Source of the DNA: Helicobacter sp. MIT 00-7814
GTDB lineage: Bacteria > Campylobacterota > Campylobacteria > Campylobacterales > Helicobacteraceae
Direction: 5' to 3'
Assembly (NCBI RefSeq): GCF_003364115.1
Contig: NZ_NXLL01000002.1
Span: forward strand, 60,291 to 124,290
Length of the DNA stretch: 64,000 nt
The notes under the pieces were generated by a model. It was not told the origin of the DNA. It did not search any database and saw only the letters and a list, made by a program, of their open reading frames with translations. Every line of letters begins with the position of its first letter. The stretch's first letter is position 1. Below are positions 17,628 through 26,440 of this stretch, in pieces. A program made the position numbers and the translations under genes.

Positions 17628-18786
17628 TACTAACTTAAAAGCTAAAGATTCTTTAGATGCTTTTACTAATTCTTTAAATTCTCAAACTTCCTTAGATTCT
17701 TTAGATTCTCAAAATTCTATTTCTCAAACCTCTTTGGATTTTAACTCTTTAGATTCCACTTCCTTAGATTCTCTGCAAACTTATGAGGTTATAGATTCTA
17801 ATCCTTATCATATTAAGAAAGTCTATACACAAGCTAACAATACTATAAACTCACAAGATTTTCAAACAAATATAGAATCTACAAAAACAACACAATCTCA
17901 ACCCATTGACTACATTATCTTTTTAGATTCTGATGACTACCTCGACCATGCATGTATCCAATCCTGTATAGAATCCAACATAAACAATCAGGCGCAGATA
18001 ATTTTTTATGAGGACGCCTATATCTTTGATGGTATAGAGAAGCAAACGCTTTACACATGGCAGGAAACTTGTGGCTTTAAAAAAGCAACTTTTATAACAC
18101 CATCTATTTGGTTGGATAAAACCATACAGACAAAAGCGGATTATTTTGGCGTTACACGCGGGGTTGTGATTGATTTTAATTTTCTGCAAACCATTAAGCT
18201 TAAATTTTTAAATGGTATTTATCATGAAGATATACTTTTTGGTGTGATACTTTTTATGCAGGCTAAAAATATTTTAATTTTGCCAAACAAATATTACTAC
18301 TATCGCCTGCGTGCTGGTAGCATTTGTAATTATGGTAGCATAGCGGTTAAAATACCCTTTTATTTGGAAAAAATTTTGCCTTATTTTAACGGTAGCACAA
18401 AACTTGTAAGTCAATATAATTTGGCTAGCTCATGGGCGCTAATTGCTTTGCATACACTAGAGTTTTTGCAAAATTTTGCGGATAAAGAATTAGCGCAAAG
18501 TTTTGAAAAAGCCTTTATGCCTTTTTATGCAAAGCAGTTTTTATTACTCTTTGAGTGCAGGGCTGATCCACTAAATTTGCGTCCAAAATTTCCACTTTTA
18601 TTGCCTTATTTAGAAAACACACCTTTAAGCTTTTATGAGAGAATCTTAGCTTTTCACCCACTTTTACGACCAATTGCAGTGAAAATCCATCATTTCTATC
18701 TATGGCAAAAAGACTTAGAGAGAAGGTTTAGGTGGTGGAGAAAAGGGAGAAAGGTAAAGTGCAAACTAGGCAAAGCAGCTAAATAA
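17623..18786 (+). CDS. Phase-variable family 2 glycosyltransferase 2, C-terminal half (out of frame)
   Basis: Open from the G tract to the stop at 18786. The first ~95 residues are a low-complexity insert made largely of repeated Ser-Leu-Asp-Ser units (TSLDSLDSQNSISQTSLD) followed by TYEVIDSNPYHIKKVYTQ, which is also found in the first glycosyltransferase. The enzyme resumes at DYIIFLDSDDYLDHAC, the DxD motif, and continues with an acceptor domain (QTIKLKFLNGIYHEDILFG) and a basic C-terminus. Beyond the DxD motif it differs clearly from the copy at 3835, so acceptor or sugar specificity probably differs. A TTG start at 17734 would produce only the C-terminal part. Confidence 0.85.
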   Translation, partial: DNTNLKAKDSLDAFTNSLNSQTSLDSLDSQNSISQTSLDFNSLDSTSLDSLQTYEVIDSNPYHIKKVYTQANNTINSQDFQTNIESTKTTQSQPIDYIIFLDSDDYLDHACIQSCIESNINNQAQIIFYEDAYIFDGIEKQTLYTWQETCGFKKATFITPSIWLDKTIQTKADYFGVTRGVVIDFNFLQTIKLKFLNGIYHEDILFGVILFMQAKNILILPNKYYYYRLRAGSICNYGSIAVKIPFYLEKILPYFNGSTKLVSQYNLASSWALIALHTLEFLQNFADKELAQSFEKAFMPFYAKQFLLLFECRADPLNLRPKFPLLLPYLENTPLSFYERILAFHPLLRPIAVKIHHFYLWQKDLERRFRWWRKGRKVKCKLGKAAK

Positions 18787-18787
18787 G

Positions 18788-19306
18788 CTACTTTATACAT
18801 TCCATATAAAGGCTTGAATCTCCTTTGTATGGGCTTCCATCGGCATTCATATCGAGCAAATATGTTTCAAAATTTGGAATATCAGAGGTCTTAAAATCAA
18901 GCACCTTTATATCCCTAAAGCCCACAGAATCCAGCACGCGCCAAAGCGAAAACGCATCATACATCCACTTGTGTCTTTCACCAATGCTCGTGGCGATAAA
19001 CACCTCATCGCGCAGTGAGCGTGGCACAAGTACGCGCAAGGTTTTGAGATAAAGAGAAAGAAATTTGTTAAAGATTTTATCTTTCGTAATTTTTGCAAGT
19101 TTTGTGGTTTGTGGCTGTTGAGATTGCGCTAAAAGGTCATCGCCCACGCGCTTTTTGATAATATTTGCGAGCTTAGTGTTTTGTGTTTGCTTGACTTTCT
19201 CAAAACAAGCGAGCATCTCCCCGCCACTTTTTATCCTCACCATTTGATCGAAAAGCTCAATAAGCAACCAATCATAATACATCTCTTCATCTTGCGTGGG
19301 CTTTAC
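18788..19306 (-). CDS. Phase-variable SAM-dependent methyltransferase, C-terminal half (out of frame)
   Basis: Open frame from the C12 tract (last base 19306) to the stop at 18788. It reads VKPTQDEEMYYDWLLIELFDQMVR, a segment that follows the methyltransferase core in small surface-glycan methyltransferases, and continues with a helical region and GERHKWMYDAFSLWRVLD near the end. ATG 19282 is the first start inside it, but a product from there would lack the SAM-binding half. With 13 or 10 bases in the tract both halves join (279 residues from ATG 19626). Confidence 0.82.
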   Translation of the reverse strand, partial: VKPTQDEEMYYDWLLIELFDQMVRIKSGGEMLACFEKVKQTQNTKLANIIKKRVGDDLLAQSQQPQTTKLAKITKDKIFNKFLSLYLKTLRVLVPRSLRDEVFIATSIGERHKWMYDAFSLWRVLDSVGFRDIKVLDFKTSDIPNFETYLLDMNADGSPYKGDSSLYMECIK

Positions 19307-19626
19307 CCCCCCCCCCCAATTAGAGGCTTAAGCTTATTTAGGCTTTGCAGGTAATTGCCGCAAAGATTCTCTAAATCTGGCACGACAATACGCAAAATCC
19401 CATTAGGTTTCAAAATGCGCTTTATTTCAGCGAGAATCTTGCGTGCATTCTCTGGTGTCAAATGCTCCAAAAAATGGCTGCTATAAGCCACATCGAAGTA
19501 ATTTTCTTTATAGGGTAATTGAGAGAGCAAATTAACTTTTTTTACATTTTTATCAATCGGGCTAAAGTCGATATTCTCCCAGCCCTTAGCGATTCTCGCC
19601 CCACAGGCAAAGTTTAGCATTTTCAT
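19303..19626 (-). CDS. Phase-variable SAM-dependent methyltransferase, N-terminal half
   Basis: Class I methyltransferase core: NFACGARIAKGWENIDFS is motif I (SAM binding), followed by DVAYSSHFLEHLTPENAR, LKPNGILRIVVPDLENLC. ATG 19626 is chosen over 19647 because AAGGAG lies seven bases upstream. The frame enters a run of 12 G on the coding strand and ends at TAA just beyond. The gene converges with the glycosyltransferase at 17226-18786 (1-bp gap), so the two tract genes form one variable locus. The acceptor is unknown; a glycan is likely from context. Confidence 0.87.
   Translation of the reverse strand: MKMLNFACGARIAKGWENIDFSPIDKNVKKVNLLSQLPYKENYFDVAYSSHFLEHLTPENARKILAEIKRILKPNGILRIVVPDLENLCGNYLQSLNKLKPLIGGGG
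19306..19317. repeat. C12 homopolymer, contingency tract
   Basis: Twelve C on the + strand within the methyltransferase gene. This length places TAA directly after the tract in the upstream frame. Lengths of 10 or 13 would give a full-length product. Confidence 0.93.
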
Positions 19627-19685
19627 AATTTCTCCTTGAGATTTCATTTAAAGCGCGTATTATAGCATTTTTGCATGCTAGATTC

Positions 19686-20249
19686 TCACTTCACCAACTG
19701 CATAAATTCCGCGCGGGTGCGGGGGTCGCTTTTAAAAAGTCCGCGTAGTGCGGAAGTGATGATGATAGGATTTTTTTGCACGCCACGCATACTCATACAG
19801 AGATGGCGCGCTTGCGAGGTGACGATGACGCCTTTTGGCTTGAGCGTATCAAGGAGGCATTGCGCGATTTGCTCAGTTAGCGTTTCTTGAATCTGCAGTC
19901 TTCGCGCATATGCCTCCACCACTCTAGCCAGTGCGCTAAGCCCAGCGATACGCCCATCAGGAATATAGCCGATGCTAATGTGCCCAAAAAAGGGCAATAA
20001 ATGATGCTCGCACATGGAATAAAACTCAATATCCTTGGCAATCACCATTTCATCGCATACGCCCTCTTGAAAAGTCGCGCCCAGCAATTCCTTTGGATCC
20101 TGCTTATAGCCACTTAATAAATCGCTAAAAGACTGCACTGCGCGCTGTGGTGTTTGCTTCAAGCCCTCACGCGCGGGGTTTTCACCGAGATTCTCACAAA
20201 GTGTGTGAAAAAATCCGCTAAACTGCTCTAATAAGCGATCATTTCCCAT
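19686..20249 (-). CDS. folE: GTP cyclohydrolase I
   Basis: Converts GTP to 7,8-dihydroneopterin triphosphate, the first step of folate (and possibly queuosine) synthesis. The 187-residue protein has the zinc site motif SMCEHHLLPFFGH and the second Cys in ARHLCMSMRGV, plus GLSALARVVEAYARRLQIQE. Length is normal for FolE type I. It lies 30 bp upstream-to-downstream of the Hof porin gene on the same strand and may be read from its transcript. Confidence 0.96.
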   Translation of the reverse strand: MGNDRLLEQFSGFFHTLCENLGENPAREGLKQTPQRAVQSFSDLLSGYKQDPKELLGATFQEGVCDEMVIAKDIEFYSMCEHHLLPFFGHISIGYIPDGRIAGLSALARVVEAYARRLQIQETLTEQIAQCLLDTLKPKGVIVTSQARHLCMSMRGVQKNPIIITSALRGLFKSDPRTRAEFMQLVK

Positions 20250-20279
20250 GGTTAGCCCCTTTTAGTGTTTGTAAAATGC

Positions 20280-21611
20280 CTAAAAACTATGCGCGATGTA
20301 AAAGAATATGTGGCTTCTATCATCTGTGCGCTTTTGTGTAAGTCCGCCGGTGCTATCGATCCCGCCTGTGCCACCATTGACTGTATAGTAGCCGACAATC
20401 GGATTGTAGCCGGCTTTTGTCGTGTCGATAAAGCCTTCAAGCTTCCCGCCCACGCTGATATCTTCGCGGATTTTGTATTTGAGGATAAGTGCGAGGCTAG
20501 ATTCCGCGCTTCTAGGGGAGTTTGTCCCGCGCGCGAGAATCTGCCAATCTAGCGCGCCATGCGTCGCGCCCACAAAGCCAAAGCCTGTAAATGCGTCTTT
20601 ACCCACGATGTCATTGAGCGCTGGTCCTTGCTCGTATGCGCTTGCTGTCCAAATGTCAAGCAAGGCGTTGAGCGGGCTTCCCCAAGTTCCGATGAGCGCG
20701 TTTGCATTGCCAAAGTTTTTGTAAATCCCTGCGCCAAAGGAGAAATTATTAACTTGAGTTTTTATATCCACCAAAAGCGAGGCAGTGCTTGATTCTATAG
20801 TGCCCCAATTGCGCCCTAGTGCGTTAAAGCCGGCGTTTTTTTGTGGGAAAAGTGCATTAGCTTTGATGATGGTGCGCACGCCACTGCCATCAAATTGCGG
20901 GTTTGTATCATAGCTTAAACTTATGCCGGGGGCTGTAAATTTCGTAGGCACGAAGTAGGTGAAAAGTGATGTGCTAAATCCGCCAAATGTCGCATCGACA
21001 CCAAATGCGTAGGTTTGGCGATTATGCCCTTTGGAATCTTGCCCATGCACGCGGAAAAAGTCATTAAACCATTGATTGTAGGCAAACGCCCTGCGGTTAG
21101 ACCAAAAGCCCCAAACTTTAAACGCGCTAAAGGTTATGTAGCCCTCAGCGCCTTGATTGTAGCCGCTAAAGTATGTGCCTACTTTGCCTGCTTCATAGCG
21201 TCCAAGTTTGAGATAGACATTGCTAGAGTTGTATTGCACGAAGGCATTTTGCACCATGTAGTTTTGTATCGTGCCTGTGTCTGCTTTGAGACCAAAATAT
21301 GAGTTTTGCACGGGCGTGCCTACGCCATTATTTGTGGTTGCTGGGGCGTTGGCAGTAGAGTCAAAGGCAAGTCCGCCTATCGCACCGCCAAGCCCGACTT
21401 CAAGCCCTGCGCCCAAATCTGCGTTGATATTAAGCTGGCTAAAAAGCGTTGTGAAGCTTTCAGTTGGCGCGATGCCTCTTTGGATATTGAGCGCTTGATT
21501 GTTAAAGCCCCATTTTGTGAAAGTCTCTGCCGTGCCACTCACTTTGTAGTCAAACGCGTGCAATGCGCTTGCTATCGCAAAAGGCACAAGAGAAAAGATA
21601 AATTTTTTCAT
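20280..21611 (-). CDS. Outer membrane porin, Hof family-like
   Basis: The 443-residue product has a signal peptide (MKKFIFSLVPFAIASALHA) followed by FDYKVSGTAETFTKWGFNN, a start typical of Helicobacter Hof outer membrane proteins. The body is a run of amphipathic strands, and the C-terminus ends in Phe (SHIFFYIAHSF), the beta-barrel assembly signal. It is probably a channel or OprD-like porin. Substrate unknown. Confidence 0.85.
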   Translation of the reverse strand: MKKFIFSLVPFAIASALHAFDYKVSGTAETFTKWGFNNQALNIQRGIAPTESFTTLFSQLNINADLGAGLEVGLGGAIGGLAFDSTANAPATTNNGVGTPVQNSYFGLKADTGTIQNYMVQNAFVQYNSSNVYLKLGRYEAGKVGTYFSGYNQGAEGYITFSAFKVWGFWSNRRAFAYNQWFNDFFRVHGQDSKGHNRQTYAFGVDATFGGFSTSLFTYFVPTKFTAPGISLSYDTNPQFDGSGVRTIIKANALFPQKNAGFNALGRNWGTIESSTASLLVDIKTQVNNFSFGAGIYKNFGNANALIGTWGSPLNALLDIWTASAYEQGPALNDIVGKDAFTGFGFVGATHGALDWQILARGTNSPRSAESSLALILKYKIREDISVGGKLEGFIDTTKAGYNPIVGYYTVNGGTGGIDSTGGLTQKRTDDRSHIFFYIAHSF

Positions 21612-21958
21612 GTCCGCTCCTCATTAATTATTTGAAGTTGAAAAGTTCGTAGTCCAAGGCAGAAGTCTAGCAAAAAGTTTAAAAGGTATTGTCTATTTTG
21701 CGAAAATATGCTAGAGGGGATTTGATTTTTGTTACTTTATTGCATAAAATTTTAAATTTTTTTGGGTTTGTAAAGTATATGTTATCTATTTGTTATCTTT
21801 AAGTTATTTGTGAAAAATTATAGATTCTCTAGCGCTAAATGCGGGACTTTTAAGCTGTGTTTGAGAATCAAATGTTTAAGAACACGCTTTGTGTGGATTT
21901 TTGCAAAGATTTTACTTAGATTATAAATCGCGAGATTTTAAAAGCAATGCCTAAAAAG
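21612..21958. other. Non-coding gap between porin gene and tRNA operon
   Basis: No convincing gene here. The 21612-21700 part must carry the leader of the porin gene on the - strand. The rest is AT-rich with no clear hairpin. A T-rich run directly after tRNA-Asp on the - strand may help end the tRNA transcript. Confidence 0.6.
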
Positions 21959-22035
21959 TGGCGGAACGGACGGGGCTCGAACCCGCGACCCCCTGCGTGA
22001 CAGGCAGGTATTCTAACCAACTGAACTACCGCTCC
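21959..22035 (-). tRNA. tRNA-Asp (anticodon GTC)
   Basis: The 77-nt gene encodes its CCA end (21959-21961). The acceptor arm GGAGCGG/CCGTTCC pairs fully with one G-U. The anticodon stem CCTGC/GCAGG encloses CTGTCAC, anticodon GTC. The T-loop GGTTCGAGCCC is canonical. It is last in the Lys-Glu-Val-Asp operon. Confidence 0.97.
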
Positions 22036-22072
22036 AAAACATATTCCACAAGATTCTTAAAAAGTTACAAAG

Positions 22073-22148
22073 TGGTGGTCGCTATAAGACTCGAACTTAT
22101 GACATCCACCTTGTAAGGGTGGCGCTCTACCAACTGAGCTAAGCGACC
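22073..22148 (-). tRNA. tRNA-Val (anticodon TAC)
   Basis: A 76-nt gene with encoded CCA. The anticodon stem CCACC/GGTGG encloses CTTACAA, anticodon TAC. D-loop AGCTCAGTTGGTAGAGC and T-loop GTTCGAGTC are standard. Confidence 0.97.
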
Positions 22149-22163
22149 AAAGGGAAATAAAAG

Positions 22164-22238
22164 TGGTGACCCCGAGGGGACTCGAACCCCTGTAGCCACC
22201 GTGAAAGGGTGGTATCCTAACCGCTAGATGACGGGGCC
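22164..22238 (-). tRNA. tRNA-Glu (anticodon TTC)
   Basis: A 75-nt gene with encoded CCA. The anticodon stem CCACC/GGTGG encloses CTTTCAC, anticodon TTC. The acceptor arm GGCCCCG/CGGGGTC pairs with one G-U. Confidence 0.97.
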
Positions 22239-22309
22239 ACTTTTATTTAAAAACACCAAAGCTAGAAAAACTTAAGAGAATCCTAAAAACTTTGGAAAAT
22301 TAGAAATGG

Positions 22310-22385
<76 letters not shown>

Positions 22386-22427
22386 ATTTGATTAAGTAAA
22401 AATAAAGGTGGCTGTTTAAAAGGCAAA

Positions 22428-22456
22428 ATTATAGTGATTTTATGCGCCTTTGTCAA
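22428..22456 (-). promoter_or_regulatory. Consensus sigma-70 promoter of the tRNA operon
   Basis: On the - strand, TTGACA (22456-22451) and TATAAT (22433-22428) are separated by exactly 17 bp, a full consensus promoter. This stands out because Helicobacter promoters usually lack a clear -35 box. Its -35 overlaps the last codons of the upstream helicase gene. Confidence 0.9.
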
Positions 22457-24486
22457 GAAGTTTCGCTCCCTTTTTGCAAAAGATTTGCTTCATACAAAAA
22501 ACGCGAGGGCGCATAGTCAATGTTTTTGAGCGCATCTTTGAGCGCGTAAGAAAGAATGAGATTTTCCTTCGCACGCGTGAGCGCGACATAAAAAAGCCGC
22601 CGCTCCTCTTCAATGCTCCCGCCCTTATTTACAAGCTTAATATTTGGGAATCTACCCTCCATCAAATCCACCACATACACATCTCTAAACTCTAGCCCTT
22701 TGCTTGCATGCACGCTTAGCAGATTCACGCCATTGCCTTCACTCGCTTCCGTTGAGATAAGCACCATCGCATTTAGGAAGCTTGGCATATCTTGATAACT
22801 ACGCGCTAAGTCGTGCAGTAGAGAGATTTTGCGCGCGATATTTTCCTTTGCCTTTTCCTCCCTTTGGGAATCTATGCTGCCATCTTTATTTTTTGCGCGC
22901 TCAATTGCGAGTGTTTGCATGATTTTTTGAAAAAATGTGCTTTGTGAAATTTGCAAAATAAGGTGCTTTGGGACTTTTACTTCTTTTGTTTGGGAAAGTA
23001 AAAGGTAAAATTCATTGAGAAACTCCGCACTTTGGGCATTTAGCTTTGGGTGTTCAAAGAGTGGGTGCGAGGCGAAATTTTTATCTAGCAGCGCATTAAA
23101 ACGCTCCTTTGCTTGCAAAGCAAAAAAATCATCAAAAAGCCCAAGTTGCGTGTTTTTTGCCTTTTGCTCGAAACTTCTCACAGAAAGATTTGGCGCAAAA
23201 AGTCCCTGCAATGCGTTGCCTTCACCAAGTCGCAGTAAAGATTCAAACAAATCCCTTGCCACCGCGCTTCCTATGCCTTTGCCATAGCTTAGCGCGTTGA
23301 TATACGCCATCATATCGCTTTTATGCGTGATAATCGCGCATAAATCAAGCAACAACACAACCTCTTTGCTTTCAAAAAAGCTCGAGCTTCCTTTGCGCTT
23401 GCATGGGATATTGAGCGTCCTTAGGCTGGCTTCTAGTCCATCAGCGCTTGAGTTATTGCGGAAAATGATTGCGATATCAGAATGCGTGTGCTTGCTTTGC
23501 GCGATTGCCTGCGCGATCCCTTGATATTGCAAAAACAGCTCATCAAAGCCCAAAAGTTTTGGCGCTTCAAAATTCCCGCTTTTAACGACTTCAAGCTTTT
23601 TGGGGTAGATTCTCTCATTGTGTTCGATGACTTTGTTTGCAAGCGCGAGAATCTGCGCGCTGGAGCGGTAATTTTTACTTAAACTAAAAACCCTTGCATT
23701 TTCATAAGTGCTTGCAAAACTGCTAATAATGCTAATGTCCGCGCCATTAAAAGCATAAATGCTTTGGTCGTAATCGCCCACGCAAAAAAGGCTTTTTGGC
23801 TGCAATGCTTTAAGGATAGAATCTTGTAAGGGATTAGTGTCTTGGTATTCATCGCAAAGCACCTCGACGAAATCTGGCGTCTTTTGGCTAATCGCCTCGC
23901 GATAAAGTAGCAGTAAATCGTTATAATCCGCGTAATGATGGGCTTTTTTAAGCTCGCTAAATTCCGCAAGCACATCTTCATAAATAGCCGTGTAGTCCTC
24001 TTGTTGTGGTTGCCTTTTGGTAATCCACTCGCCAAAGCTCCCGCTAAAACTGCTATTAACAAAAAGCGAGTAAATATCATAAAGATATTGGCTTGAGTAG
24101 GGCGGTTGGCTTGAGCGATTGAGAAAAACGCGCTTTTCATAGAGGCTTTTAAAAAGCACTTTGAGCTCTTTTGGCTGTTTTAAGCGGATTTGGGAATGTT
24201 GCTTTAAATAGCGATACGCCACAGCGTGGAAAGTGCCAGATTCTATCTCGCCAGCAACTTTTGGGCTGAAAAACTTGCCCACGCGCTCAATCATTTCTTG
24301 GCTTGCTTTGTTTGTGAAAGTTAGTAAGAGAATCTCCTTTGGCGCGACACCACTTTGCAAAAGATGAGCGATTCGCCCAACAATCGTAGAGGTTTTTCCC
24401 GTGCCAGCCGAAGCGATGATGAGATTATATCCGCGTGGCGCGCTTGCAGCAGCGCGCTGTTCTGCGTTTAGAAGCGAAATAGGCAT
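22453..24486 (-). CDS. uvrD: UvrD/Rep-type superfamily 1 DNA helicase
   Basis: An ATP-dependent 3'-5' helicase for repair and replication. The 677-residue protein contains the SF1 motifs in order: Q-motif LNAEQRAAA, Walker A ASAGTGKTSTIV (about 26-37), motif Ia LLLTFTNKAS, DEYQDTNPLQ (motif II), GDYDQSIYAFNGAD (III), SLSKNYRSS (IV), LLSVHASKGLEF (V) and YVALTRAKENLIL (VI). Length is slightly short for UvrD/PcrA (~720). PcrA or Rep are alternative names for the same fold. Confidence 0.93.
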   Translation of the reverse strand: MPISLLNAEQRAAASAPRGYNLIIASAGTGKTSTIVGRIAHLLQSGVAPKEILLLTFTNKASQEMIERVGKFFSPKVAGEIESGTFHAVAYRYLKQHSQIRLKQPKELKVLFKSLYEKRVFLNRSSQPPYSSQYLYDIYSLFVNSSFSGSFGEWITKRQPQQEDYTAIYEDVLAEFSELKKAHHYADYNDLLLLYREAISQKTPDFVEVLCDEYQDTNPLQDSILKALQPKSLFCVGDYDQSIYAFNGADISIISSFASTYENARVFSLSKNYRSSAQILALANKVIEHNERIYPKKLEVVKSGNFEAPKLLGFDELFLQYQGIAQAIAQSKHTHSDIAIIFRNNSSADGLEASLRTLNIPCKRKGSSSFFESKEVVLLLDLCAIITHKSDMMAYINALSYGKGIGSAVARDLFESLLRLGEGNALQGLFAPNLSVRSFEQKAKNTQLGLFDDFFALQAKERFNALLDKNFASHPLFEHPKLNAQSAEFLNEFYLLLSQTKEVKVPKHLILQISQSTFFQKIMQTLAIERAKNKDGSIDSQREEKAKENIARKISLLHDLARSYQDMPSFLNAMVLISTEASEGNGVNLLSVHASKGLEFRDVYVVDLMEGRFPNIKLVNKGGSIEEERRLFYVALTRAKENLILSYALKDALKNIDYAPSRFLYEANLLQKGSETS

Positions 24487-24528
24487 TAGCTAGAGCGTAG
24501 ATTCCAAAGTTATTGGGCTTTGTGGCTT

Positions 24529-24939
24529 TTATGGACGCAAAGATTCTAGCAATTCTTTTGGTAAAAATTCTTTGATAGGCTTTGTAATGCCAAAGCTCGG
24601 ATAATCTTTGAGATTTAGCACCACTTGCGCGGCGTATTTTTTGCTTGGATTAAACACGATTGGTGAAAGGAAGCTCACTTGAGAATCTTCAATCGGGCTT
24701 TGCACCACAAGCACGCAATACACCTCGATTTTATCGCTTTCTTTTAAATCTAGCATTAGCTCTGTAGCGGTAGGAATGCTAAAGTTATATTCCTTCAAAA
24801 GCGCGTAAGGATTAATCAAAATAAGCCCCATCGAGCCATCAAGCGCGCTAATCTTGCAAAACACATCATCGATTTTTTCAAACTCCACCTGCGCGACATT
24901 TTCAAAACCTAAAATTGGCGATTTGACTTCATACTGCAT
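24529..24939 (-). CDS. fliW: Flagellar assembly factor FliW
   Basis: FliW binds the C-terminus of flagellin and antagonises CsrA, coupling flagellin translation to export. The 136-residue protein has the family pattern PILGFENVAQVEFEKID, LDGSMGLILINPYALLKEY, VQSPIEDSQVSFLSPIVFN and QVVLNLKDYPSF. Length is normal. No flagellar gene lies beside it, as is common in this group. Confidence 0.9.
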   Translation of the reverse strand: MQYEVKSPILGFENVAQVEFEKIDDVFCKISALDGSMGLILINPYALLKEYNFSIPTATELMLDLKESDKIEVYCVLVVQSPIEDSQVSFLSPIVFNPSKKYAAQVVLNLKDYPSFGITKPIKEFLPKELLESLRP

Positions 24940-25011
24940 GGATTCTCCTTTATTTTGGCTATAACCCCATGATTATAACACAAGATTAAGATTTTTAATT
25001 TTTTGACGCGC

Positions 25012-26370
25012 TTAAAATTTTATCTTTTTCACAAATTCTTTCACTGGCTTCTCCACTTCATCTTTCATTGTGTTTATATCGCATTCTCCACCAGTGCAAA
25101 TAAAGCCTGTGTCTTCTTCATAATAATACCCATGCCCTGAAAAGCGTGAAGTATCACTTAAATATCCTAAAGTTTCAGTTATATCACTTAGCTTATCTTT
25201 AAATTCTTTTGGGAAAAAGGTATCATAAAGCTCAAAGTTATGAAGATATTTTATAGAAAAAATATCAAGGAAATAAGGCTCTGAATCTGAATACTCTCCT
25301 TTTATCAAGTCCGCGCTATCTTGCAAGGTGTTTGTAGCAAGAAGCAAGATTCCCATAAGATACACTCTTTGCACGCAAGCTTGCCTTTGCTCTTGGGTTT
25401 TAAAACCATAACGCACTATGCTTAAATATGCATACAAAGGCACTCCATTATCGCCTAGTATCTCATTTGTCTCTTGCACCTCTTTTTCGTCATTGTTATA
25501 ATCCAGAAAAAAGCAACGCATATTATCTCTATATTCTAAAAGATTCTTATTAAATGTTTTTAAATTTGCCCTTGTTTCCTGCCCTAGCTTTGTATCTTTT
25601 GGAATGCTATTAAGTATGCCAAAATAAAGTTTTGAATAAAGTTTGTCTAAACTCGCTGTTTCTTTATTGCTACAAATAAGCTTTTCAACCTCACTCTTTG
25701 CCTTCGCGCAGTCAAAGCTAGGCTTGGAAAGCTCATTTGTGTGAGCGATGAGTTTTCCTGTTTTATCTATGAGGTTGTCTTGGGCTGCTTTTTTGATGAT
25801 TTTAGATAATAGAAATTCTTTATCTGAATTGATAAGCTCATAATATTCTTTAGGATTAGTTGAAAATATCTCATCAAAGATATATTTATATTTAGGATTA
25901 TCATAGATGAAATTTGTCATTTTTTTGAAATATTGCAAATATGCTTCATCCTCTGCTTCGCCTATATTTGTTGTTAGATTTATAGGATTAGCACCTTCTG
26001 GTATATGTCCCAATTTAATATTTTCATTCCAACTGGTTTCTGCTTCTTCCATCATTTCTTGTTTAACTTCAACCATATCTTTAATCAGCTTTTCAAATTC
26101 TTTTCTATCTTTAGCATCAAGTTTTGATCTGATAAATTCAATATAGCTTGAATAAAAATTATTCTCTATCAAGATGTATTTATCGCTATAATCACTAAAT
26201 ACGCCAACACCAGTATCACTGCATATATATATCTTAGTATTATCACTTAGCAATATGTCGCACTCAGCGGGACTCATTTTCTCGTATTCTTGTTGATTAA
26301 TCATCTCATCAAGATCTAAAGCCTCAAACCATGTAAAGCTTAAGATTAAAATCACAAATAGTTTTTTCAT
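25012..26370 (-). CDS. Exported protein with LprI/DUF1311-like segment
   Basis: The 452-residue product begins with a signal peptide (MKKLFVILILSFTWFEA). Around residues 225-260 the sequence FDCAKAKSEVEKLICSN and SLDKLYSKLYFGIL matches the LprI (DUF1311) pattern of Cys-containing, often lysozyme-inhibitor-related periplasmic proteins. The rest, including a Glu/Lys-rich helical N-terminal part and a Cys-containing C-terminus (GFICTGGECDI), is not recognised. It is lower in G+C than its neighbours, which may hint at transfer. The inhibitor function is family knowledge and not shown for this protein. Confidence 0.72.
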   Translation of the reverse strand: MKKLFVILILSFTWFEALDLDEMINQQEYEKMSPAECDILLSDNTKIYICSDTGVGVFSDYSDKYILIENNFYSSYIEFIRSKLDAKDRKEFEKLIKDMVEVKQEMMEEAETSWNENIKLGHIPEGANPINLTTNIGEAEDEAYLQYFKKMTNFIYDNPKYKYIFDEIFSTNPKEYYELINSDKEFLLSKIIKKAAQDNLIDKTGKLIAHTNELSKPSFDCAKAKSEVEKLICSNKETASLDKLYSKLYFGILNSIPKDTKLGQETRANLKTFNKNLLEYRDNMRCFFLDYNNDEKEVQETNEILGDNGVPLYAYLSIVRYGFKTQEQRQACVQRVYLMGILLLATNTLQDSADLIKGEYSDSEPYFLDIFSIKYLHNFELYDTFFPKEFKDKLSDITETLGYLSDTSRFSGHGYYYEEDTGFICTGGECDINTMKDEVEKPVKEFVKKIKF

Positions 26371-26440
26371 TCTTTCTCCTTAGATTTTTAGCTATAATCG
26401 CAAGCTTAATTATACAACACTAAGACTTTAAGGCGCTTTT

